A stretch of DNA of 64,000 nucleotides from Limnanthes douglasii subsp. nivea (GCA_036936605.1 JAUPFV010000001.1:168912643-168976642); one strand, 5' to 3'. Counted from the first letter of the stretch, positions 23,219 through 35,080 are shown. Made by a program: numbers and translations. Notes: a model not told the origin generated them from the sequence alone.

Positions 23219-24260
23219 TTGGATCCAAGCAAGATAGATAATCCACGAGAGACTCCTCCTAGCACAGTTTTTCTTATTGAAGAGGTGGAAGTGCATAGTT
23301 TGGCAGATGGGAAAAGTGTCAAAATTGGAACCAAATTTCCACCACAATTGAAAGAAAATTTGTTGTCCTTCTTATCCAAGAATTTACATGTGTTTTCTTG
23401 GTGTAATGAAAATGTAATAGACGTACCAGCTAGCATCATTTTCCATAACTTATCTGTGCAACCCGATGCAGACCCATTGATACAAAGAAGAAAAGATTTA
23501 TCTAAAGAAAAATATGAAGTTATTGTTAAAGATATAGACAGACTAACAAAGGTGGGCTATATTCAGGAATCCCAGTACCTATTATGGAAAGAAAAAAATC
23601 GGTGTTTGTAAAAAATAAAAAGGGCAAATGTCAAATGTGTATTGACTTCACAGAGCGCAACATGACTTGTCCCAAAGATGCTTTATTTGTCCTTCAAATA
23701 TATCAGTTGATAGATTCTATTTTACAATAAATTGTTGTCTTTTATGGATGCATTTGTTGGATACAGTCAGATACAAATGGATCCATTTGATCCGGATCAT
23801 ACTACATTTATAACTGACAGGGGATGCACTGTTATAATGTAATTCCTTTTGGTTTAAAGAATGTTAGGGCTACTTACCAATGCTTAGTAAACAAAGCGTT
23901 TACTAGTGAGATTGGGAGAAATGTAGTAGTTTATATTGATGACATGATGGTAAAAATCTAAGGAGGAGGCTCATTTACTTGATCTCAAAGAAACTTTCTC
24001 CAATTTGGAAGCCATCAATTTGAAGCTAGATCCATAGAAGTGAACCTTCGGAGTGCGATCAGGAAATTTTTTAATGTATGTCATTAATGAGAAAGAGATT
24101 CAAGATGACTAGCATAATTAGATGCATTGCTGGCTATAGAACCTCCCAGATCCACAAAAGAGGTTCAAGTGTTAACTGGAAGGCTGGAAGCTTTTAATAG
24201 GTTATCGAGGTCATCAGATAAGTGTGGATAATTTTTCCAAGTTGAGAAATTCCAAGGGGT
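23219..24260 (+). pseudogene. Element 2 reverse transcriptase
   Basis: Words of the RT domain occur in order across several frames: KVGYIQESQYLLW, VKCV-DFTERNMTCPKDA, QIQMDP, PFGLKN and VVYIDDMMVK. The YIDD active-site box is intact at 23932-23943. Stops and frameshifts, for example around 23610, 23730 and 23960, prevent expression. This copy keeps the catalytic box that element 1 has lost, so that loss is private to element 1. Confidence 0.82.
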
Positions 24261-24329
24261 TTAATTGGTCACCAAATTAGCATTTCTTAAAATCAAGAAG
24301 CATCTATCTCCGCCTAAACATTTGTTTAA

Positions 24330-24612
24330 ACTAGTATTGAAGGAAAGACTATATATACTTGGCCATATCCGACCATGCAGTGAGTGCAGTGCTACTATGG
24401 GAAGTTGACAACTACCCACGCCTGATTTATTATGTTAGTAAGAGTTTGTTGGATGCTGAGAAAAGATAACTAAAGTTGGAAATGTTAGCCATAGCCTTGA
24501 TAATATCAACAAGAAAAATGAGGTCCTATTTCCAAGCGTATTCCATCACGGTTCGAACTTCTTTTCTACTCAAAACTATGTTACAAAATCCAGATGTATC
24601 GGTTCGGATGAC
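24330..24612 (+). pseudogene. Element 2 RNase H start, truncated
   Basis: LYLAISDHAVSAVLLWE and PRLIYYVSKSLLDAEKR-like words correspond to the beginning of the RNase H connection. The reading continues to LQNPDVSVRMTK and then jumps to an integrase motif. The rest of RNase H and the integrase zinc finger and core are missing. Confidence 0.7.
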
Positions 24613-24836
24613 CAAGCTAATGGACAGATAAAGGTTGTGAACATATAAAGGTTGTGAACAAATAAAATTTATGAACATGACTATTTTGATGAACATGACT
24701 ATTTTGATGGGTCTCAAAAATAATTTGGAAGGGAAACATGCAAGCTAATGGACAAATAAAGATTGTGAACATATAAAATTTGTGAACATGACTATTTTGA
24801 TGGGTCTCAAAAATAATTTGGAAGGGCAACATGCAA
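24613..24836 (+). repeat. Tandem duplication at the RNase H/integrase deletion junction
   Basis: Two copies with a 128-bp offset (24613 and 24741) both start CAAGCTAATGG and contain GGTTGTGAAC or GATTGTGAAC, CATGACTATTTTGATGGG and AATAATTTGGAAGGG. The coded motif is ANGQ-KVVN-TILMGLKNNLEG from the C-terminal half of integrase. A smaller GAACATGACTATTTTGAT duplication sits inside the first copy. Confidence 0.85.
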
Positions 24837-25258
24837 ATGACAATATTACTTACAAGAAGTATTGTGGGCCTACCAAACCACTATTCATACTGCCATGCAA
24901 GAATCTCCTTTTGTTATAGTTTATGGGATGGATGCAATAACACCAATAGAATCCATTATTCCTACTTCTAGAGTTCAAATTATTCTGAAGAGGGTAATGA
25001 AACAGCAGTAAGACCTCATCTAGACTTAATTTTAGCAAAAAGAATCAAAGCTCACTTAAGAACGATGCATTATCAGGGTTTAATGAGAATAAGTTAGGCA
25101 TCTAGAATACGGAGAAGAGAATATGAAGCGGGGGATAAAGCTTTGAGAAAATTATTTTTACACACTAAAGATAGGAAATTCAGAGAGCTAGCATCAAACT
25201 GGGAAGGACCATACACTACTGTGAGAAGGTTTAACGAGAAATATATTGATTAATTGAT
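24837..25258 (+). pseudogene. Element 2 integrase C-terminus
   Basis: Plus-strand frames contain SPFVIVYGMDAITPIES-like words, then RRREYEAGDKALRKLFLHTKDRK and NWEGPYTTVRRF, the family's C-terminal domain. The homologous block of element 1 is at 5010-5417. Stops interrupt it. Pol ends near 25258. Confidence 0.75.
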
Positions 25259-25463
25259 CGAGAATGCAGTCTTTTGAGGCACTCATCAAATATTTACTTT
25301 GTTTTTTGTTCAATGTAAACATTTGGGGGTCTACTCTTTCCTACCCCGGTGGCTTGGGAGGTTTTAAAGAGGTGTTCGAATCATTATTAGTCCACTATCT
25401 TTTCCTTAAAATAATTTTCTCATAAGTATGCTTGTGTACTAATTTTATTTTGTGTTCCTTTGA

Positions 25464-25830
25464 ACGAATTATCTTTGAATGGCTTGTATATTAAAAAAAT
25501 TGCCTTCGAATGGATTACCTCTAAATGGTTTGTGTATTAAAATTGTATGCCTTCGAATGGATTACCTTTGAATGGCTTGTGTACTAAAATTTTGTGCCTT
25601 CGAATATAGATTATCTTTGAATGGATTTTGTATTAAAATTGTGTACCTTCAAATGGCTTATGTATTAAAATTGTGTGCTTTTGAATGGATTACCTTCGCA
25701 TGGCTAGTGTATTAATTTTGTGTGCCTTCAAGTGGATTATCTTTGAATGGCTTGTGCATTAATTTTGTGTGTCTTTAAATGGATTACCTTCGAATGTCTT
25801 ATGTTTAAAGATTACTTACCTTCGAATAAA
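25464..25830. repeat. ~47-bp tandem array after element 2 pol
   Basis: About eight copies of a unit with GGCTTGTGTATTAA, AATTGTGTGCCTTCGAATGG and ATTACCTTTGAAT occur. Starts of the GGCTTGTGTA word fall near 25481, 25528, 25574, 25623, 25655, 25702, 25749 and 25796. It sits at the same place as the 50-bp array of element 1 but shares no sequence with it. Confidence 0.88.
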
Positions 25831-26075
25831 GCGAATCATAAAAAATGGAAATAAAAAATATAAGGAAATAAGTTGAAGTTGTTGAGATAGTGGTAACTAC
25901 AAAACGCATCGAGAAACCCAATGACTTGATGAATCAGAATTTAAATCAACAAAAATGCTTTGGAACTACCAAAGACTTACACAAAAACTTCTGACCCATT
26001 ATCACAAAATGCCTTGTATACAACAAGGACTTTTACGGTACACATGTTTTTGAATTTATTGAACTTTGAGATCGT

Positions 26076-28930
26076 TCACACCGGTTTCTTCTTCTTCTCT
26101 TCTTCTGAACTCCCACTTATGGAGTCCCCTTCATCCCTATCATCAAAACCATCATTGGATGAGTCCTCAGAAATACATGGTTGATCAACTATGGACATAT
26201 TAGAGGGAAACAAGTTCTCTGGGACCAGTCCCCACAAAGACCCGATGACTAATGTAGGGAATTTCTTATGGAATTCCAACATCATGTCTAATTTGATTGG
26301 GGCGTCCTACTTGTGTAAGGAATTTATAACCACACCAACATATGCATTTATATCATCATCTACCTCTTGTTTAAACGTCGCCTTGAAAGAAGCTAACCCA
26401 TCTTCGTATTTTTTGAGAAGAGGCTCTTGACTACGTTTCTCACCCAACAATGTTTGATGGTTCCTTATTCAGCAGTTTGTTGATTCTTCAGGGAAGTGGA
26501 AGATAGATGATTTCACCTTTTCATAATCAACATATGCCTTGGCTAGTTCCTCTTTGAGCGATTTGACCTCTTCGGATGCACGTTCAATCTTAGATTTTTC
26601 CTCTTCAATGGAGGGCTTCTGATGTTTTTTCTCCTTTTGAAGAGAAACAATGGTTTCTCTAATGAGTCCTCACTTCTCTTTCCAACTCGAAGATGGCCTT
26701 CACATAACTTAACATTGAATATCCCAACACATCGTTTTCCTTTGGCCTTCATATAACTCAAAATTAAACATCCCAGCACATGATTTTCCTTTGATAGCTC
26801 AAAGGTTACACCATCAAATACCACGTTGGTGGCGGTACTTGTAGAATCTGGAAAGTCTTTTCGAGTTTCTCGAAGCCAAACCTTTCAATATCCCCCATTG
26901 GTTTCTCATATCCAGTGCCATGTCCTTCGTTTGTGGGGAGGAATGGAGAGGCATGTTCGGATGAAGAAATTGGAGAAGGTCGGAAGCAAGAATTGTAGGA
27001 AGAAGGATATCTAAACACAGTACTATATCCGAACGGGTTGAGGTCTTCTTTCTCTTCTTACTTATTTTGTCATTGTCTTGCTTTCTTATTTTGTGTGTCT
27101 TCTTATGCTTGGATACAGGAAGCTTCGTAGGCACATCGCCCCCTTTAACAGTGGTAGCAACAGTAGCTAACAAGGCATCATTAATTTCATTCGGTTTTTC
27201 TTCAGTTCCAACTTTAATAACGCTTTTTGAAGTGCCTTCCTTGTTCTTGTCTTTTTTGTTCTGATGGTTGGGGGTTCAGTTACTAGTTAGAAGATATAGC
27301 TTTCCATCAGTAGTTTCAGTTTTTTTTAGAAGAACAAAGAGTTGAGGAGGAGTGTAAAATTTATCCCATGTCAACTCACGCTCGATATTAGTCTTCCAGA
27401 GGTGATTTCAAACAAAGTTAGCAGGAGTGAAGCACTGATGGAAGCCATTAGACCACTTCGCTTCCGCTCACTGATTCATCCTCTTAAAATTGACCTTCCC
27501 ATCGGTCAGGTGGTGCATATAGGGCTTCGAAATGGCTCTTAAAGTAAAAAAGTCAGAGACAAGTAATAAAATATTTAAGGAAGAATAGAAAGTCAAAAAA
27601 GTTCAAAGAGGTCTACTTGTATTCTTCTTAAATCTGGTAAGCTGGCTCGGATTATCCTATGAGGTAAATTTCTTACTATTCTCCTACCAGCCACTGATGA
27701 AGAGAAATGGTGTCTTTCATATTTTATCTACCTCCAGTAGATCATCCACCATCTTATAGTCATTCCCCATGTTGAAATAGTAAAAAGGAATTTGGGAGTT
27801 GCGGGACAACCCTGCAATAGCATTCAGTTGTTCCATTAGCATCAGGATTTTGGAAGCCTAGATGTTATGGTGCATGCCATTAATGTGAACCAGATATTTT
27901 TCCTGGCCTGACTCGGACACAACCCTACTAAAATAAAATAGCTTATGATTTCAGGGTCCAAGGAGAACCGAAGGCCCCAATTAAGAACCTTCGTATAAAC
28001 CACTAGATCCCTAGAACCAAATCTCATTGAAGTCTCTTCGTGTGTCGGCAACCTAACTTTAACTAATTCAGGGAACCCCCACTTAACAAAAATAATTTCT
28101 ATCTATTTTTCATAGAAATAGTGTAAAAAATATTGTCTATAGCCAATAGTTATTTAACCTTTACCTTTGTAAAGTTGGGCACGATGTGTCCGACCAAAGA
28201 GAGTGGAAGCGCTTCAGATTCTTTTTCGAAGGATTTACTTTTGCCATTACCAACCTTACTATTTTTTTTCTTCACAACTTTCTCTTTAGCTGGCCTCAAA
28301 GTCTCATTGGTTTGAGTAGATGTCCCAAGGGGAGAATCTTCACTGATGTCCTCCATGTTTTCTTCCATTACCCTCGGACCAGATCTTAAAGGTTTAATGG
28401 GTTGAATGCTAACGTTTTCTTCCTTATTTTATGGTTGGGAGGACTCAACTGGTAGAGAGGCAAGGTTTTCTTCCCTATTCGGATTGTCAAGTTGACAGGA
28501 CTCAACTGGTTGAGATGCAAGGTTTCCTTCCATGTTCGGATTATTTGTGGAGGGATTGCTAGAAGTTCTTTGTTGTAGTGTTACCCTCACCTTCTTAGAT
28601 GTTTTAGCATTTCTTTTTTAATGTCTTGTTAGTGTGTGTTGAGTGTTCTCTTCAGAATCACAAACCATAGCCTTAAAGGTTAAAGGAATCTGATGACTAG
28701 TAGCCCTTTGAGATCAAGATGGCTTTGGTGAGCGGGTGTGTGAGGTGAACGACTATGCCGTCAAAGAAGGTACGGAAGGAATGTTACGTCTATTATAAGG
28801 ATAAACACATCTGTAATCAGTTGACTGAGTTACTACAACTGTGCATGCGGAGACAGGTTACCCAGCAGTAGACTTTGTCTTTTTCTTCTCTTCGTCTAGT
28901 TTTGACAAGTTCAACCAACTGTCTTTGGTT
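26076..28930 (-). pseudogene. Antisense ORF of element 2
   Basis: On the strand opposite to gag-pol, the N-terminal part (28930-28150) is Ser/Lys-rich, with two near-identical peptide repeats around EGNLASQPVESCQ and EENLASLPVESSQ and a KEKVVKKKNSKVGNGKSKS basic patch. The block 28051-27842 has LNWGLRFSLDPEIISYFILVGLCPSQARKN, the same Transposase_28-like core as in element 1. Later blocks include basic segments (27173-26814), charged helices (26824-26543) and a Ser/Glu-rich acidic tail near 26100. Frames are broken. The shared plan with element 1 shows this ORF belongs to the family and is not a chance insertion. Confidence 0.7.
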
Positions 28931-29403
28931 AATTCGTTTTTGGTGGTGAACATATAAACGCCAAAATGTTACAGGATATAAGATTCACGGTGGTAAAAGC
29001 GGTAGAAAAAAAGAAACAGTGGTAAACTAGATGTCAATAGCAAATAACAGTTTCTCTTTCTATGATATAAATTTTCTCTTTCTATGATATAAAATTTGTC
29101 TCTCTAAAAATCTCTAGAACGGTAAAGTGAAAGAATAGCTTATAAAAAATTTGTAGAAAAAATCTTGAGTACCCTCCAAGAGAAGTGGAAACGCTACTAA
29201 CAGCTATAACCCCTACAGAAGTGGAAATGTAACTTTTGGGCAATAACTATCTTCAAATTATGCTATCGAATGTGGTTCGAATATGTTCACCCCCAAAGTT
29301 AAAGAGTATTTAAAAGTTAGACTTGGAGAATTAAACTAGTGAAATTTAGATACATGTCAGTTAACCTTCCCAAAATACCTTTGAGATGGCTAAAAGGGTT
29401 ATA

Positions 29404-29611
29404 TGATAGCGTCAGAAATATTTGATGGCGGTTGCTTTGAGAGGGTTGGATTTCTTCGAGGGTCAATTTAGACCTAAATCAAATACTACACTTTTATCTA
29501 TTCACTTAGCTATTCACGATAAAATGTATTTAATACTTTTTTAACTATTATTTTATGGGAAATGTATAAATAAATAATGGTTAATAGGATTTTTTCAGTC
29601 CATGGGCTTGG
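29404..29611 (+). repeat. Partial 3' LTR of element 2
   Basis: TGATAGCGTCAGAAATATT opens a ~208-bp block that aligns with 20233-20441 up to GTCCATGGGCTTGG. Beyond that the sequence changes to a segment like the end of element 3's LTR. The second half of the element 2 LTR is missing. Confidence 0.7.
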
Positions 29612-29619
29612 CCCATGTT

Positions 29620-29680
29620 TATAAATTATCCCAATATTCTACTGGTTTGAATCGACGTCTAGATAAATCACAGTATTATT
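29620..29680 (-). repeat. Remnant of the 3' LTR of element 3
   Basis: TAAATTATCCCAATATTCTA and the following GACGT-TAGATAAATCACA match the last ~60 bp of 38014-38387 with substitutions. The rest of this LTR is absent, replaced by the truncated element 2 LTR. A pyrimidine-rich GCCTTCCTATTCTTT follows and may be the complement of the polypurine tract. Confidence 0.55.
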
Positions 29681-30689
29681 AGTAGCCTTCCTATTCTTTA
29701 CGAAGAATTCTAAGGGAGGACTAGCTTTAGTATCACCTCAGATTTTAAACTAGATAGATGTGGCGTTGCTTCGAATTGTAGCGTAATACCGCCTCAAATA
29801 TACTAGATATGTGGTCATTTAAAGTAAGAATTTTGGAACACATTGTCGAATAATTTTTGTAGCGATTTGAATTATACGTGATTAGATTGGTCTTATTCCA
29901 TTACACATGTCGTAATGATATTTGGGCTAGGTTGTTTGAGAAATTAATGTTTACTCTTCATTTTCCCTAAGCTAGCATCTTTTCTGCTCCTCCAGCCAGT
30001 TATCCGTTGAGTCCTTAACACTCTTTTTATAAACATTCTATATCCCTCTCACAATCCTCTTTTGTAACTATTTCTAGAGAGATAGACGCACACAATTTTT
30101 CACTGTAAAATCTAATTTGGTGAGCTTAATAAAGAATCACTTGAACTCCTCCGACAGCGACCCCATATAAGAACCAAGTCCAATTTTATTGACTGGTTTT
30201 CAATAGTTGATTGAGTCGAAGTAAGAAAAGCTACATGAAAAATTGATGACTTGCCAAAGTTTATCAGCTAAGTGTTTATCTAAGGTAACTTCGACCCGAC
30301 GAAGAAATTCACCACATTAGCTTCCTCATCTTTTTCAAATCCGATCAGCCCTTCACCGAAAACCCTAGCTCTTCATCAAAGACCATTGATCCTTCACCAA
30401 AACTTCAAATTATTTGCACAAAACCACTTGCTTTACTTGACAATCTCAATCTCAAGAGGTCTCATTGAGGTTTCGTTCTATACCGATGGGTCATTCGCAT
30501 TCTGAATCTCTTGCCAAGAGTTCCTCCACTCCCCCATATCATAATACTCCCTAATAGGATTCGTATACTATGAGGAGATAACTTTAGAAGGAGTTTGAGC
30601 AATCCCTTTTGCTTCAACTCCAGTCCCCGAGGTGTTTACTGGGCCTGAGACGGATACAAGGGTTGATGCCGATGAGGTTGTTGAGACCC

Positions 30690-31800
30690 ACTAAGAAGGC
30701 AAAGAGGTAGTTGCTAGACCAAATAGCCCGAAGAACAATATTACCAAGGAATCTCTTTCCCTGGAGATATCTAACGTGCTCGGGAGTAACCTTTGAGATA
30801 TTGACACCAAATACCTCATTGATTTGTACAATGGCAAGTACAATTTTTATTCGAAGGATAATGGTCCAAAGCCAGGGGAGAGTTGAAGAATCCAGAAGTT
30901 TCTACCGATACGCCTCCCCAAAGTTTGTGAAACACCTCTCTATGTAAAGAAACAAGAACTCGTAGTTTATCTGGAAGTCTTGAAGTGGGGGTTTCGGTTT
31001 CCCTCGGACCCTGCGATAGTTCGATATTTTGAACTAATAGGTCTCTGCTCCAGCCAACCCAGCCCCAATACTTGGTTTACCTGATTTATTGTATCATAGC
31101 CTCGGGTCTCTCTGGAGTTCCACTTCTTATGAAAGGGTTCGCAACGATTACCACACACTTATGAAACCCTCACATTTCTTTTTATTTCATTACCCTCGAT
31201 AATGACTATAAAATAGTGAATGATCTTCTCAAGGCAGAGAAGATGTGGAAACAATAGTTTTTATTTAACAGTGGTAACTAGCAGAATGGAAAGCCCCGTT
31301 AAAAATAAAAACATGAAGCATCTTCTCAGGAGGTGGAAATGCACATGTAATTATTTCCCTTAGTTTATTTTATATTTATTACCTTTCCAAAATTCTAACT
31401 CAGACATTTCCCGTAATGATCTCCAAATTTCAACAGAAATATCTGAAAAAGCAACATTTAAAGGTTGCAAAAAACAAATTTCACCGTGATGAGCACATAG
31501 GCTAGGAAGAATTGGGCTAACAAGTTCCACAAGTGCTTCACGCAACTGAAATTGGTCCAGAGACACTTATGGCGTTCATCTGAAGGTATCCTATCTATAA
31601 ACCAACTAATGACCCATCCCAGCATGACCGACACAATGAAACAAATAAGGTCCTTTGATGATTGAGTTTTCCTTCCAACTAGGAAGAGGGCTCCTAGCCA
31701 CAGGGTCAAGAAAAAAGTTTTCGATGGACCAACCAAGAAAAAAATCCAAGACTAGTACTCCAGAATTAGAATAAGTCACCGACCTAAAATTATCCCCACC
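30690..31800 (+). pseudogene. Antisense ORF of element 3
   Basis: With shifts, the plus strand reads EISNVLGSNL-DIDTKYLIDLYNGKY near 30760-30840. Near 30970-31080 it reads VLKWGFRFPSDPAIVRYFELIGLCSSQPSPNTWFT. The latter is the clearest Transposase_28-like core of the three elements. A TATA-like TTTTATAAAC at about 30026 and a T/C-rich leader lie upstream, as in element 1. The part downstream of 31100 is decayed, and LGRGLLATGSRKKFSMDQPRKK near 31680-31750 may be its tail. Stops preclude expression. Confidence 0.6.
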
Positions 31801-31808
31801 CTAAAATT

Positions 31809-32208
31809 TAAGAACACCTTCCTCGAAACTTTATCCCCAACCTAAAATTATCTTCGTGAGAACCGGGACGCATATCTATTTCCCATAAGGGTTTGATAGT
31901 GTAAGGAATTTAAGTGTGCGCTCATCGATTAAATGTAAGAACACCTTCCTCAAAAATTTATCCCCAACCTAAAATTATCTCCGTGTGAACCGGGACGCGT
32001 ATCTATTTCCCATAAGGGTTTGATAGTGTAAGGAATTTAAGTGTGCGCTCATCGATTAAATTTAAGAACAACTTTGTATATAAGAACACATTCCTCAAAA
32101 ATTTATCCCCAAGCTAAAATTATCTTCATGTGAACTGGGACGCGTATCTATTTCCCACAAGGGTTTGATAGTGTAAGGAATTTAAGTGTGCGCTCATCAA
32201 TTAAATCA
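31809..32208. repeat. Three tandem copies of the pol C-terminal segment
   Basis: Units starting near 31809, 31935 and 32079 share TTATCCCCAACCTAAAATTA, CGGGACGC-TATCTATTTCCC and GTGTAAGGAATTTAAGTGTG. Minus-strand translation gives AHLNSLHYQTLMGNRYAS, the coding equivalent of element 1 positions around 5230-5290. The array is therefore made of pol coding sequence. The third spacing is longer by ~19 bp. Confidence 0.88.
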
Positions 32209-32218
32209 ACGTCAGCTC

Positions 32219-33330
32219 TCATGCCTTCATCATTATTGGCCTCGAAATAATTTATCACTCTGAAAGTGGAACGATGGATTCAAATGGAGTCGCAGCATCT
32301 ATTTCATAAACCAAAGGAAAATTCATGGGTTATTATCTGAGGAGTAGTTCGGTAAGCCCACAATAATTATTAGATGTAATTTGGCATTTTTCCCGCAGAT
32401 CCCTCCAAGTTCTTCTTGAGGCCCTCTAGGATAGTCCTCTTTATGAATTCAACCTGCCCATTGGCCTAGGGGTGGAAATGCTGGAAAACGTTGTTGTATG
32501 CATCTCGATTTGCAAAATGTTTAATATCATTGTTATCATACTGTGGACCGTTGTTTATGGTTATTCTCCTTGGAAATCCAAACTTAAAACATATATTGGA
32601 TATGATGAATTTCATAACATCCTTCGCTCTTGTCCCAGATAATAGTTTAGCTTTCACCCACTTGAAAAAATAATTCACCGCTACCATAATAGTTTTTCGT
32701 CCCCCTGAAACCATCGCTAAAGGTCCAAGCAGATCCAAAGCCATCGCTTAACTTAACGCTTCTTAAACGGAATTAAGTGGTACTGCAGGTGTATGTGTAT
32801 TGTTGGTTAATCTTTGGGAAGTATCACATTGTTTGACTAATTCTTTAGCATGAAGTATTTTTAAAGGTCTAACCAGATCCAAACCCCATTAGTTAAACGG
32901 TAACGCTTCTTAAACGGACTCAAGTGGTACTACAAGCGTATGTATGGTGTTGGCTAATCGTTGGCAAGTATCACACGGTTTGACTAAATCCTTAGTGTCA
33001 ACCATGATAGAAGGCAATTAATATCCCGGTAACAAGACTTTTTTGTCGATGTTTTGTACTCACAATGAGTTGATCATTTTACATCATACAACTCGAATAA
33101 TATCATTTATGACTCATTCTCTCTAGGGCACCTTAATAAAAGCTTGCTCAAATATTTTTTATACAATATATCTCCGAGGACCGTACATATATGTTCCTTA
33201 AATCGTAACTTTTTAGCATATACCTTATCAACTAGCATAGTGTTTTTAACCAAGAAATCTTTGTGATCATACCTTTAGTCTTTTTCTCTTATGGTTGAGT
33301 CTCGAGGGATTTTTCTGTGTTTTAAATTTG
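32219..33330 (-). pseudogene. Element 3 integrase with internal duplication
   Basis: The block 32744-32466 has DLLGPLAMVSGGRKTIMVAVNYFFKWVKAKLL and RRITINNGPQYDNN, the integrase core with the second catalytic Asp changed to Asn. A ~143-bp stretch is duplicated: AACGCTTCTTAAACGGA occurs at about 32755 and 32898, and GTATCACA precedes TGTTTGACTAA or CGGTTTGACTAA in both. Zinc-finger words lie upstream near 33000-33200. The region cannot encode a working enzyme. Confidence 0.75.
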
Positions 33331-33419
33331 TTTGGAATTTTTTTTTATTGACTGGCTCTCTTGCATTAATATCATTGGGGACCTTTTAGAGTATGTTATA
33401 GTTCATAGGGAATCTGCCA

Positions 33420-34250
33420 ATGGATTTTTAGCCATGTGAGCGTGCTCGTACCTTGTGCTTTCAAAAAGTGCTGTCAGTTCTCTTGGAGCTCTCACATGTT
33501 TCACTAAATGATCTTTTCTAGCCTTGGATTGTTCGTACGCATGATTAACCAAAATTTGTGAATCACTATCAAAGAAACTCTTTTAGCCCATAAATTTGCG
33601 AGATTCGTAACCCTGCAGAGCTGCTTCATATTATGCCTCGTTGTTCAACGCCTTGAATCCGAAGCATATTGCTTGATATAACTTCCCTCATCATAGAGAT
33701 TAATTATATCTTTGCTCCATAATCCGAAACATTTGATCCACCATCTATCGGAATGACCCACTCAGATTGAGGTCCGTCACTATTTTATTTGAAACAACCC
33801 CTACTATTTGCTTCGTTACTTAGTAGTTTCGAGTGAAATTTAACTAAAAAATCAGCCAAGGCTTAAGATTTGATATCAGTATGGGTTTCAAAACTAATAT
33901 CGTAGTCTCTGAGTTCCACCAACCACTTCGTTATTTGCGCTGATACATCGGGCTTATGTAAGATATGTTTCAGTGGGAAAGAAGTTTACACAATGATTGA
34001 GTGTGTATTGCAGTAAGGTGTCATTTTCCGAGCTGTTATTGCCAAGGCCAAGGCTAATTTTTCTAGTTTCATGTATCTTTTTTAGATGTCTAACAAAATT
34101 TTACTCGCGTAATAAACAGGTCAAGTACATTTATCAACTTCTCTCACCAATACTGAACTAACTGCATAGTCCAACAATACTATATAAATAAACAACTTTC
34201 TCCTACATTTGACTTGGCTAAAATATATGGGGAGGATAAGTGTTCTTTTA
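33420..34250 (-). pseudogene. Element 3 RNase H
   Basis: Minus-strand frames contain FKALNNEA-Y-AAL-G and SDSQILVNHAYE-like words near 33490-33670, parallel to element 1 at 6430-6696. The connection region with PEMYDVSAQITKWLVEL-like words lies near 33900-33960. Stops are frequent. Confidence 0.6.
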
Positions 34251-34385
34251 TCCTAAAAATGCCTCCTCCCATTTGAATGTCCAATTAAAAAAGTTTGATC
34301 GTCTTAAAACTTGAAATAAAAGAGCACATTTATCTGAAGACCTAGATATGGACCTATTTAGATCTACAAACCTTATAGACAATTT

Positions 34386-35080
34386 TTATACCACTCTGAT
34401 AGATCTGGGAGCATCCGTAGAGTTTAAACTATTTAAATGTACTAGATCGACTTCAATCCCCATTTTGCAGATAATATAACCCAAAATGCTGCTCAATCGT
34501 ACTCCAACTACGCACTTCTCCAAATTCAGTTTCAAGTTTATAGCCTTTAAATTATGAAAGGTTTCCTCCAAATCAGCAAACTGGTCTTCATTCTTAACGT
34601 TATTAACCCATATGTCATCAATATATACTTCAATGTTTCTTATGATCTAACTTGTGAAAGATTTGTTCACTATCCACTAGTACGTTGCCTCAACGTTCTT
34701 CAACCCAAAAGTCATTACCATATAAAAAATGCTTTTACTAGTTATAAAAGAAGTACTCATTTGGTCCTTCGGATCAATATGTATCTGATTGTAACGAGCA
34801 TAAGCCTTCATAAAATGCAATAGCTTATTACCCGAAGAAGATTCCACAAGCTGGTCAATTCTGGGAATTGGAAAAGGGTCCTTCGAACAAGCTCAGTTTA
34901 AGTCGGTGAAATCAACTCACATTCTCTACTTTTCATTCTTTCTTTTTACGAGAACTGGGTTTGTTATCCGTAAAAGGTATTAGGATTCTTGGATATTACC
35001 TACATTTAACAGTCGATCCACTTATGCTACAATTTCCTTGGATTTCTCAATATAAAGTATTTTATTATTATTGTTATAGC
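34386..35080 (-). pseudogene. Element 3 reverse transcriptase (YIDD retained)
   Basis: Minus-strand reading near 34600-34640 gives IEVYIDDIWVNNVKNEDQ, followed by LEETFHNLKAINLKLNLEKCVVGVR (34571-34386). The active-site box is present, unlike in element 1. Upstream words near 34860-34990 include the PFPIPRIDQLVESSS and N-KWRMRVDFTDL-like stretches. Many stops break the frame. Confidence 0.78.

Larger units (their letters stand above)
20233..29611 (+). mobile_element. Element 2: decayed Tat-type Ty3/gypsy retrotransposon
   Basis: This element lies on the plus strand. It has a ~400-bp 5' LTR (20233-20633), a decayed primer-binding site, gag, protease, RT, a collapsed RNase H/integrase region, a tandem array, an antisense ORF on the minus strand, and a partial 3' LTR (29404-29611). 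The order and the antisense ORF match element 1. Almost every domain carries stops, and most of RNase H and integrase is deleted. It is older than element 1. Its right end merges with element 3. Confidence 0.85.

Noticed and set aside
31360..31736. Minus-strand frames with hydrophobic stretches that look like membrane helices
   Set aside because: They lie at the end of the element 3 antisense ORF, overlap each other in different frames and match no family I know.
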